A stretch of 5,246 nt of DNA from Chitinophagales bacterium. GTDB lineage: Bacteria > Bacteroidota > Bacteroidia > Chitinophagales > UBA2359. The DNA lies in contig JAHDDA010000199.1 of assembly GCA_020629595.1 (NCBI GenBank), positions 1 to 5,246 on the forward strand. Reading direction: 5' to 3'. The position numbers were made by a program, and so were the translations under genes. The notes under the pieces are model-generated. The model ran no database searches. It saw nothing but the letters and a program-made list of their open reading frames with translations, and was not told the origin of the DNA. This document shows, piece after piece, positions 1-5,245 of this stretch (position 1 is its first letter; every line of letters begins with the position of its first letter).

Positions 1-2
1 CT

Positions 3-95
3 GATTCTTGGAAAGCCTATATGAGAAGACAAACAAATACCATAAATTATGGAACAAAGCTACCATTAGCTCAAGGTATTAAATTTGACTTTTAA
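3..95 (+). CDS. C-terminal end of an unidentified protein (possible outer-membrane beta-barrel end)
   Basis: An open frame runs in from the left edge and stops with TAA at 93-95, leaving the last 30 residues, which end in GTKLPLAQGIKFDF. The final stretch alternates hydrophobic and polar residues and ends in phenylalanine, as the last strand of many outer-membrane beta-barrels does. That is a weak clue rather than an identification. A strong intrinsic terminator begins 24 bases after the stop, which supports this being the true end of a plus-strand gene. The family cannot be told from so short a tail. The 5' end lies outside the window. Confidence 0.6.
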   Translation, partial: DSWKAYMRRQTNTINYGTKLPLAQGIKFDF

Positions 96-118
96 TACTA
101 ACTTAAAATTTTAATATT

Positions 119-154
119 AAAACCTCAATCATACTTTTTGATTGAGGTTTTTTA
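119..154 (+). terminator. Intrinsic terminator after the left-edge gene
   Basis: A perfect 13-bp inverted repeat pairs AAAACCTCAATCA (119-131) with TGATTGAGGTTTT (139-151) around a 7-base loop, and the right arm runs on into a T-rich tract. It follows the stop codon at 95 and lies before the lipase gene, so it separates the two. The lipase must therefore have its own promoter between about 155 and 204. I see only a poor candidate there (AATTTTTG-like, ending at 181). Confidence 0.88.
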
Positions 155-204
155 TTTTAAAACAATTACTGCAAATTTTTGTTACCAAACAAAATCATAA
201 TACT

Positions 205-1581
205 ATGCTAAAAAATTACTTGTTGTTTGTTTGCTGTTTTTTCTTTTTACTTAGTTGCGATAAAGATGATGATGCAACTTCTATAAATCCAGAAAATGAA
301 GAAGATACTATTTCCAATCCAATAGATACATTAGTAAATCCAGTAGATACAACTAATGTTTCTTTGGTTTGTGATTCAACCAAAAGACCTATTGTTTTTT
401 TACACGGATTTTTAGCATCAGGTGATACTTATGCGTCTCAATTCAAGCGATTTTCTTCAAATTTGTATTGCGATGAAAATTTATTTGTTTTTGATTGGAA
501 CTCGCTTGACCAAACAGCCGATAATATTGGCAATTTAAGTAATTTTATTGATGAGGTAATAGAAAAAACAGGTTTTGAAAAAATAGATTTAGCAGGTCAT
601 TCAGCTGGAAGTGGACTTTGCTATAATTATTTATCTACTTCAGAAAATGCTCAAAAAATAGCTCATTATGTTCATTTAGGTGGTAATCCAGAAGCAAATA
701 TTCCCAACGAAAATGTACCAACAATGAATATTTGGTCGGCTGGAGATTTAGTTGTTCTTGGAGGTAATATTACTAATGCCGAAAACATAGAGCTAATTGA
801 TAAAGACCATTATGAAGTGGCTACAAGTGAAGAAACATTTGAAGTAATGTATGAGTTTTTTAATGACACACTACCCGAAACTTTAACAATTGTTGAGCAG
901 GAAACTATTAGTGTAGCGGGAAAGGCTTTAAGTTTTGGAGAAAACATTGCCAATGCCAATGCAACAATAAATATTTATGAATTAAATGAAGTTACTGGAT
1001 ATAGAATTGATGATTCGCCTAACTTTTCAACCATAACAGATGAAAATGGCAGTTTTGAACCAATAGAAATATTAAAAAATAAGCATTATGAGTTTGAAGT
1101 AATATCTGCAATAAGTGATGATAGGGTAGTGCATTATTATAGAGAACCATTTTTGCGTTCAGACTATCTGGTTTACTTGAGAACTATTCCTTCATCAGTG
1201 AGCTTGGCTTCTATTTTATTAAGTGGTTTACCGAGTGATGATACACAATCTGTACTTGCTTTTTATTCAAGTAGTAAAGCAGTAATTAGTGGGCGAGATA
1301 ACTTGTTGGTTAATAATATTGAGCTATCAACTCCCGATTTTTGTTCGGCTGAAAATACAACAATTGCAATGTTTTACTATGATGGAAACAATAATCAAAC
1401 TTCAGATATTGCTGATATTGGTGGTGTTTGGGCAGCTGTGCCAGTATTTTTGGCGGCAGTAGATTTCTTTTTTCCTACTGAAAATGATGAAAGCATTACG
1501 GTTAATTTTAACGGAAGACAATTGGTTATGCCTAATTTTCAATCGGCATCAGAAGGTATAATGATTGCTCAGTTTAATTAA
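205..1581 (+). CDS. Surface lipoprotein lipase, alpha/beta hydrolase with C-terminal beta domain (AFL-like)
   Basis: This is a 458-residue predicted lipid-ester hydrolase on the cell surface. ATG at 205 is chosen because it begins a lipoprotein signal peptide with lipobox LLSC (Cys18). The acidic residues DKDDD directly after it resemble the Bacteroidota surface-export tag. An in-frame TTG at 142 is rejected because it lies inside the upstream terminator. After an acidic, low-complexity linker (19-60) comes an alpha/beta hydrolase domain with HGF at 67-69 (oxyanion loop), nucleophile elbow GHSAG at 131-135 (Ser133), probable acid Asp181 (SAGD) and His202 (KDHYE). Residues about 225-458 form a beta-rich second domain containing HYYREPF (310-316). 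From memory, this motif, the SPETF-like stretch after the His and the C-terminal IxxQF resemble the Archaeoglobus fulgidus lipase AFL along most of its length. Triad and family assignments are inference from motifs. The gene stands alone, and its stop overlaps the convergent neighbour by 4 bases. Confidence 0.88.
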   Translation: MLKNYLLFVCCFFFLLSCDKDDDATSINPENEEDTISNPIDTLVNPVDTTNVSLVCDSTKRPIVFLHGFLASGDTYASQFKRFSSNLYCDENLFVFDWNSLDQTADNIGNLSNFIDEVIEKTGFEKIDLAGHSAGSGLCYNYLSTSENAQKIAHYVHLGGNPEANIPNENVPTMNIWSAGDLVVLGGNITNAENIELIDKDHYEVATSEETFEVMYEFFNDTLPETLTIVEQETISVAGKALSFGENIANANATINIYELNEVTGYRIDDSPNFSTITDENGSFEPIEILKNKHYEFEVISAISDDRVVHYYREPFLRSDYLVYLRTIPSSVSLASILLSGLPSDDTQSVLAFYSSSKAVISGRDNLLVNNIELSTPDFCSAENTTIAMFYYDGNNNQTSDIADIGGVWAAVPVFLAAVDFFFPTENDESITVNFNGRQLVMPNFQSASEGIMIAQFN

Positions 1582-2273
1582 TCTCTAAAAATGCGATATT
1601 GGGTTTTTAGTAGCTCTTTGTAATCTTTCCAATTGGGAATAAAACTTGCTTGTAAAGCATAAAAATCTTTACTGTGATTTGGGTGTACTAAATGACACAA
1701 TTCGTGGACTACAACATAATCAATTGTATCAATATCAGCTCTAATTAATTCAGAATTGAAAGTTAAAATACCCGTTTGCGGACGGCAGTTGCCCCACATT
1801 GTTTTCATTCTACGGGCTTTAATTTGTTTTGGCTTTTTTACTTTGAATTGCACAAATTTTGGAAACCAAAGTTCTACTCTTTGGTGGAGTAATTTTATAG
1901 ATTCAAATTTATAAAATTGATACAAAAGTTGTTCTATGGCATATTCTGTGTCGTATTTTGAAAATATGGTTATGGTTTTAGCTTCGGTATTTAATTGAAC
2001 ATCGAAATAATTGGTTTTTTCAACTTTCAAAAGGTACATTTCCCCCAAAAAAAGATGCTCTGAATTGGGTTTATAAACAGGAGCTGGGTTTTTCTCCAAA
2101 TTATTTAAGATTTCTTTTTGTTTTTTTTCAATCCAATTTTTTCGTTCGGCAATTATGGTTTCTACTTTTGAAATACTTACCGTTTTAGGTGCTGAAACTA
2201 CTAATTCTCCTTTGTAGTTAATTTTAAAGCCAATTGTTTTTTTTCTATTGGTTCTTTTAAGGATGTATTGCAT
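1578..2273 (-). CDS. YgjP-type (SprT-like, DUF45) putative zinc metallopeptidase
   Basis: This 231-residue cytoplasmic protein has no signal peptide. An N-terminal beta-rich half (1-110) is followed by a helical metalloprotease-like half. The zinc site is HELCH at 190-194, with a third ligand His200 in the segment HPNHSKDFY. The upstream family motif RMKTMWGNC lies at 154-162; most relatives I recall have RxxxRWGSC, so Met158 replaces the usual Arg. Length and order match the YgjP/DUF45 family, whose cellular substrate is not well established, so proteolysis is inferred from the fold. ATG at 2273 starts the characteristic QYILKRTNRKKTIGFKI strand pattern. It begins 9 bases after the stop of the secreted EEP-family gene on the same strand, so the two are probably co-transcribed. 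Its stop overlaps the lipase stop by 4 bases, tail to tail. Confidence 0.9.
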   Translation of the reverse strand: MQYILKRTNRKKTIGFKINYKGELVVSAPKTVSISKVETIIAERKNWIEKKQKEILNNLEKNPAPVYKPNSEHLFLGEMYLLKVEKTNYFDVQLNTEAKTITIFSKYDTEYAIEQLLYQFYKFESIKLLHQRVELWFPKFVQFKVKKPKQIKARRMKTMWGNCRPQTGILTFNSELIRADIDTIDYVVVHELCHLVHPNHSKDFYALQASFIPNWKDYKELLKTQYRIFRD

Positions 2274-2282
2274 TTATTAAAA

Positions 2283-3422
2283 TTAAAAGATAATCAGTTT
2301 TTCAGATTGTAAAACAATATTATTTTCAGAAACTTTAATGAAATATATGCCTGCGTTTAACCCATTTACTACAATTGAAGTTTGGTTGGCTAAATGTTGT
2401 TTAAAAGTTAATTTTCCATTCAAATCATAAATTTCAATATTGTTGGCATTTTTTTCTACTTCAATAGTAACTTTTTCATTTGATTTTGCAGGATTGGGAA
2501 AAATACTTAGATTGTTCAATAGCACTTCTTCAGTTGCTACATTTGTATCAATAAATAAACTCAATCCTACGGGTCTGTGGTCAGAAATGTTGTTATCATA
2601 ACTCCAAAAACTTCCCATATATTCATCTAATTTAATTGTTTCAGTTTTGGAATTACTGTGCTCAAACTCATCAAATAGTTCATTGCTTATTAAAATGTGG
2701 TCTAAATGCGAGGGCCAAGTTGGATACGACCAATTGTTGCTACTGTTTTGAGCAATAGTATAATCAGCAAATTCAAAGTTTTCTGAATCATCTAAAAACA
2801 TTTGAAAAACATTGTCATTTTCATTATCTGTTAAGTTGTCATTCAAATCGCCTAAAAGTATAACATTGTGTGTGTTGAAGTTATAGTCAATATATTCTTT
2901 TAGTAAATTGTTGGCATCAAACCTTCTTGTTTCTTCATCGCCATCGTCTTGTAAATCTAAATTACCATCTCCACAACATTTCAAATGATTATTAATTAAA
3001 ATGTAATCTTGATTTTTAAACTTTACCTCCAAAACTAATGGAGCTCTTGGAAAAATAAACCAAGATTGTTCAAATATATAATAAGCATCTAAAACTTCAA
3101 TTTCTGTATTTTTATAAATGTATGCTAATCCTTCTTGCCAATCGGGATCATAATAATAACTGTAATTTTCAAGTTCATTTACCATATTGGTAAATACATT
3201 TATGTTATCAATTTCTTGTAAAGCTATAATTTCAGCATCTAACGCCTCTACAATTTCCGACACAAAATCTAATGTTGTGCCTCCATTTTTAGGAAAATGT
3301 TCAATATTCCAGGTAACAACATCTAAGTTGTTTGCATTTCCAAAACTTAGATTATTAAAATCTTGGGCATTTGCAATTATAGAACTTAAAAAAGGAAAAA
3401 ATAGAATGAGTAATTTGTGCAT
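2283..3422 (-). CDS. Secreted endonuclease/exonuclease/phosphatase-family enzyme with T9SS type A sorting domain
   Basis: This 379-residue exported enzyme is a probable extracellular nuclease or phosphodiesterase. Residues 1-20 form a signal peptide (MHKLLILFF...ANAQ, cleavage likely after Ala19-Gln20). The EEP fold follows (about 33-292) with all its signature elements: TWNIEH with Asn39, IIALQEID with Glu70, NNHLKCCGDG with His146, GDLND with Asp192 and Asn194, SHLDHILIS with Asp241, and the terminal SDHRPV with Asp281-His282. The metal site and catalytic His therefore appear intact. Residues about 305-379 form a C-terminal type IX sorting domain (IFPNPA, IYDLNGK, GLNAGIYFIKV), normally removed on export through the outer membrane. 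Substrate specificity (DNA, RNA, lipid or sugar phosphate) cannot be told. ATG at 3422 lies 38 bases beyond the terminator of the upstream RNA unit, so this gene needs its own promoter; I see no clear one. It probably leads an operon with the YgjP-like gene. Confidence 0.93.
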   Translation of the reverse strand: MHKLLILFFPFLSSIIANAQDFNNLSFGNANNLDVVTWNIEHFPKNGGTTLDFVSEIVEALDAEIIALQEIDNINVFTNMVNELENYSYYYDPDWQEGLAYIYKNTEIEVLDAYYIFEQSWFIFPRAPLVLEVKFKNQDYILINNHLKCCGDGNLDLQDDGDEETRRFDANNLLKEYIDYNFNTHNVILLGDLNDNLTDNENDNVFQMFLDDSENFEFADYTIAQNSSNNWSYPTWPSHLDHILISNELFDEFEHSNSKTETIKLDEYMGSFWSYDNNISDHRPVGLSLFIDTNVATEEVLLNNLSIFPNPAKSNEKVTIEVEKNANNIEIYDLNGKLTFKQHLANQTSIVVNGLNAGIYFIKVSENNIVLQSEKLIIF

Positions 3423-3460
3423 TTCTAAAATTTAAGGAGTGCGAATTTAGTTTACAGAAA

Positions 3461-3497
3461 ATAAAAAAGCCGAACAATCTATGATTATTCGGCTTTT
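3461..3497 (-). terminator. Intrinsic terminator of the tRNA-like unit
   Basis: On the minus strand the arm AAAAGCCGAATAAT (3497-3484) pairs with ATTGTTCGGCTTTT (3478-3465) around the loop CATAG, with one A-C mismatch. The right arm continues as TTTTTTATTTT. It starts three bases past the 3' end of the first tRNA-like gene and ends before the EEP gene. The plus strand lacks a T tract at this hairpin, so the terminator acts on minus-strand transcription. Confidence 0.82.
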
Positions 3498-3499
3498 AG

Positions 3500-3653
3500 C
3501 TGTGAGAGAAGGACTCGAACCTTCAAGGAGTACTTAGCCATAAAACAAAAAATTAACTTTTAATTTAGTGGTCAACCCATTATTTTACGTTTATCGCATT
3601 AATCTCCACCCCCGAGACAAGAGGGCGTGTCTTCCTAATTTCACCACCTCACA
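3500..3653 (-). tRNA. tRNA-like gene, copy 1: class II cloverleaf, GUC anticodon, 84-nt variable arm
   Basis: Read on the minus strand from 3653, the cloverleaf is: acceptor TGTGAGG/TCTCACA (7 bp, last pair G-U), U8, D-stem GTG/CAC with a GG-containing loop, G26, anticodon stem CCCTC/GGGGG with loop TTGTCTC (anticodon GTC at 3618-3616), T-stem GAAGG/CCTTC with loop TTCGAGT. Position 73 is G and no CCA is encoded. The 5' half closely resembles bacterial tRNA-Leu. The variable region (3608-3525) is 84 nt: basal stem GGAG (3607-3604) with CTCC (3530-3527), conserved GATAAAC (3595-3589) and GCTAAGTA (3538-3531), and a distal hairpin made of an 8-bp outer stem (3587-3580 with 3548-3541) and a 7-bp inner stem (3566-3560 with 3556-3550). 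U37 is unusual, since a purine is the norm. Function is unknown. It could be a decoding aspartate tRNA, an intron-bearing tRNA or a tRNA-derived regulatory RNA. The fold is well supported; the amino acid is not. Confidence 0.8.
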
Positions 3654-3714
3654 GTATTAGTCATTTAAGTTTTTATCTAATACAAAACTCAAATGTAGCT
3701 ATAAGTAAAAATTG

Positions 3715-3859
3715 CTGTGAGAGAAGGATTCGAACCTCCACGAAGTAGTTAGCTAAAATTTTCTTATGAACTATAATAGCTCATAAGAAAAGAATAGTTT
3801 ATCCCATATTCTTCACCCCCGAGACAAGAGGGCGTGTCTTCCAGTTTCACCACCTCACA
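3715..3859 (-). tRNA. tRNA-like gene, copy 2: class II cloverleaf, GUC anticodon, 76-nt variable arm
   Basis: This is a paralogue of the copy downstream at 3653-3500, 61 bases away on the same strand. Read from 3859, it has the same acceptor (TGTGAGG/TCTCACA), D-stem GTG/CAC with an 11-base loop, anticodon stem CCCTC/GGGGG and loop TTGTCTC (anticodon GTC at 3825-3823). Its T-stem GGAGG/CCTTC (one G-U) carries loop TTCGAAT, and position 73 is G with no encoded CCA. The variable region (3815-3740) is 76 nt. Its basal stem GAAG (3814-3811) with CTTC (3745-3742) differs from the other copy by compensatory changes. GATAAAC (3803-3797) and GCTAACTA (3753-3746) are conserved. The distal hairpin is a 15-bp stem, one G-U included, closed by a TTA loop (3791-3777 with 3773-3759), and its sequence is unrelated to that of copy 1. 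Divergence confined to the arm, with structure kept, argues for a maintained RNA rather than a decaying duplicate. Confidence 0.8.
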
Positions 3860-3901
3860 GTATATTTAGAACATTGCAACGCTTTGTAGCAATTGATAAG
3901 T

Positions 3902-3933
3902 CAAATATAAATACGTTGAAAAGTATATTGCAA
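3902..3933 (-). promoter_or_regulatory. Candidate Bacteroidota-type promoter for the two tRNA-like genes
   Basis: On the minus strand, TATATTTG (3909-3902) matches the -7 consensus TAnnTTTG exactly. TTG (3933-3931) lies 21 bases upstream, within the usual -33 spacing. Transcription would start near 3896, giving a leader of roughly 35 nt before copy 2. The leader contains a small inverted repeat, ATTGC/GCAAT (3893-3889 with 3877-3873). Together with the terminator at 3461-3497 this defines a stand-alone unit of about 430 nt. The assignment is by consensus only. Confidence 0.5.
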
Positions 3934-4117
3934 GTTTTTAAATGAAATTTATTTAATGTTTTTAAATTTTTAAATAATTAAGTGTATTTTTAGAGGGTAT
4001 TTAATTTTTTATTGTTTTGTTAGATTTTGTATTTTTGTTTTATGTGTAATTTTTATTAAATATGATGATTTACTAAACACTTTACATTTAAAACACTTTT
4101 TTAGTTTTGTATTATAA

Positions 4118-4125
4118 TATATTTG
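4118..4125 (+). promoter_or_regulatory. Candidate -7 element for the response regulator gene
   Basis: TATATTTG matches TAnnTTTG exactly and lies 19 bases before the TTG start codon at 4145, which would give a leader of only about 14 nt. No convincing -33 TTG is present 19-21 bases upstream, where the sequence is a T run. In such A+T-rich DNA a chance match is possible. The rest of the gap between 3934 and 4144 is very A+T-rich and holds nothing else I can support. Confidence 0.35.
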
Positions 4126-4144
4126 TCAATTATAACTAATTAAT

Positions 4145-4783
4145 TTGGAAAATACCATAAATATTCTTTTAGCCGATTCGCAGTATTTAACAAGTATGGG
4201 GTTAAGGTATTTACTTTCTAGCAATAAAAGTATTAATGTTGTTGGTGTAGCGAGTAACAGAAATGAATTATTAGAAAAAATTGATGAGCTTAATCCACAC
4301 ATTGTAATTTTAGATTATCACAATCAAGATGACTTTTTTGATTTGAATGATATTGAGTTAACCTGCCCTAAGGCAAAAGTTTTAATAATTTCAGCCGACA
4401 AGAATAAGCAGAATATTTATAAAGTTTTAAACTTTGGTATTTATGGATTTCTTACCAAAAGCTGTAAAGAGCAAGAAATTTTAGATGCAATTAATTCTAT
4501 TCATTCACAAAAAAGGTTTTTTTGTCAATCGGTATTAGATTTAATAGTTGAAAAACAAATGAGTGATGACAATACTTCAATCGAAAAATTAACAAAAAGG
4601 GAATTAGATATATTGGGCTATATTGCTAAAGGATTTACAACTAAAGAAATTGCCGCACATTTATTTTTGAGCCATCATACGGTAAATACCCATAGAAAAA
4701 ATATGATGAAAAAGTTAAATGTAAATTCTGCAACTGAATTGTTGAGTTTAGCCTTGAGAGAAGGCATTTTAAATTTTAAATAA
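4145..4783 (+). CDS. LuxR/NarL-family response regulator transcription factor
   Basis: This 212-residue two-component regulator has a receiver domain (about 5-120) followed by a LuxR-type helix-turn-helix DNA-binding domain (about 147-208). Receiver residues visible are the phosphoacceptor Asp57 (IVILDY), Ser83 (LIISAD) and Lys105 (FLTKS). In the usual N-terminal acidic pair only Asp11 remains; the second position is Ser12 (ADSQ). The output domain has LTKREL (149-154), TKEIAAHL and HTVNTHRKNMMKKL, typical of the NarL group. A TTG start at 4145 is chosen because the first beta strand (INILLAD) begins five codons later and no ATG lies upstream in frame; the first internal ATG, codon 19, would remove Asp11. 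No histidine kinase is in the window, so it is an orphan here. It is divergent from the tRNA-like unit and ends 2 bases from the convergent zinc-ribbon gene. Its target genes cannot be inferred. Confidence 0.9.
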   Translation: MENTINILLADSQYLTSMGLRYLLSSNKSINVVGVASNRNELLEKIDELNPHIVILDYHNQDDFFDLNDIELTCPKAKVLIISADKNKQNIYKVLNFGIYGFLTKSCKEQEILDAINSIHSQKRFFCQSVLDLIVEKQMSDDNTSIEKLTKRELDILGYIAKGFTTKEIAAHLFLSHHTVNTHRKNMMKKLNVNSATELLSLALREGILNFK

Positions 4784-4785
4784 TT

Positions 4786-5079
4786 TTATCCTTTAATTAA
4801 CTTTCGGTGAAAATATCCTTGCTTTAATCTAAATACCCATTTCCCTGATTTACTTAAATCTGGTAAGCCAATTACTTCTTCACATTCAGTACAAGTTAAA
4901 TTTGGAACATTTTTTATGAAACTATAATTTTCTTGAACATTAACCATACTTTCGGGAAATGAAATATTAGACATATACAATCGTAAAATACCTTTTCCTG
5001 CACCAAATTTCTTGTAATTTACCAATAAACAGCCACATTTAGCACAACTTATTTTATATAGTTTGTGGTGTTTTGCCAT
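4786..5079 (-). CDS. Small zinc-ribbon protein of unknown function
   Basis: This 97-residue basic protein has two cysteine knuckles, CAKC (12-15, with a further Cys17) and CTEC (63-66), the pattern of a four-cysteine zinc ribbon with a long insertion. Between them, LLVNYKKFGAGKGILRLY (18-35) recalls small bacterial proteins with a KCxxCG...YKKxGxGxL layout, whose function I do not know. There is no signal peptide or membrane segment, so a cytoplasmic location is likely. ATG at 5079 is the natural start, with the first CxxC following after 11 residues. The gene converges on the response regulator with a 2-base gap and no terminator between them. No clear promoter is visible upstream. Nucleic-acid binding is possible from the zinc ribbon and the basic character, but that is only inference. 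Confidence 0.72.
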   Translation of the reverse strand: MAKHHKLYKISCAKCGCLLVNYKKFGAGKGILRLYMSNISFPESMVNVQENYSFIKNVPNLTCTECEEVIGLPDLSKSGKWVFRLKQGYFHRKLIKG

Positions 5080-5098
5080 TGCTTTAAGTGTTTAGCCT

Positions 5099-5181
5099 AA
5101 GTTGCGATTTGCCGATGCCATCATTACAAAATTTCAGAAAAACACCATATTTAAAGTTTGATATTATATCTTTCGCAACTT
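5099..5181. repeat. Spaced inverted repeat upstream of the zinc-ribbon gene
   Basis: AAGTTGCGA (5099-5107) and TCGCAACTT (5173-5181) are perfect 9-base inverted copies separated by 65 bases of non-coding sequence, about 20-100 bases upstream of the zinc-ribbon start codon. They contain GC-bearing sequence in otherwise A+T-rich surroundings, which makes chance less likely than for an A/T-only repeat. They could be the ends of a very small mobile element or a regulatory structure. No flanking target duplication was found. Confidence 0.35.
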
Positions 5182-5195
5182 GAGTTAGGTGTAAT

Positions 5196-5219
5196 TAATT
5201 AGAATTTGAAGTCTAATTA
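5196..5219. repeat. Short inverted repeat near the right edge
   Basis: TAATTAGA (5196-5203) pairs with TCTAATTA (5212-5219) across 8 bases. There is no clear T tract on either side, so it is a poor terminator. It overlaps the stop of the possible minus-strand gene end described at 5213-5245. In DNA this A+T-rich it may be chance. Confidence 0.25.
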
Positions 5220-5245
5220 CTAAAGTTTGTTCTAAATCCAAAGTT
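5213..5245 (-). CDS. Possible C-terminal end of a further minus-strand protein
   Basis: Reading in from the right edge on the minus strand gives NFGFRTNFSN and a TAG stop at 5215-5213. The alternating aromatic and polar pattern would suit a terminal beta strand of an outer-membrane protein, but ten residues cannot establish a gene. The call rests only on this pattern and on the lack of any other use for the bases. Confidence 0.22.
   Translation of the reverse strand, partial: NFGFRTNFSN

Noticed and set aside
142..204. In-frame extension of the lipase to a TTG at 142
   Set aside because: The codon lies within the right arm of the intrinsic terminator, and the extension would bury the lipoprotein signal peptide that begins at ATG 205.
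3187..3435. Plus-strand open frame of 82 codons
   Set aside because: It is antisense to the well-supported EEP-family gene and encodes no recognisable protein.
3690..3697. A second -7-like element (TACATTTG on the minus strand) between the two tRNA-like genes
   Set aside because: It matches TAnnTTTG, but no TTG lies 19-21 bases upstream, so separate transcription of copy 1 is unsupported; co-transcription from the upstream promoter explains it as well.
3500..3859. tmRNA or permuted tRNA reading of the extended arms
   Set aside because: No open reading frame with a tag-like Ala-Ala ending is present inside the arms, and all cloverleaf arms appear in normal order with only the variable arm enlarged.
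3500..3859. CRISPR-like or simple repeat array
   Set aside because: There are only two units, and the conserved blocks map exactly to tRNA arms on the minus strand.
4111..4135. ATTATAA repeated on both sides of the response regulator -7 element as an operator
   Set aside because: The motif is all A/T in very A+T-rich DNA, so chance occurrence is likely and nothing else supports it.
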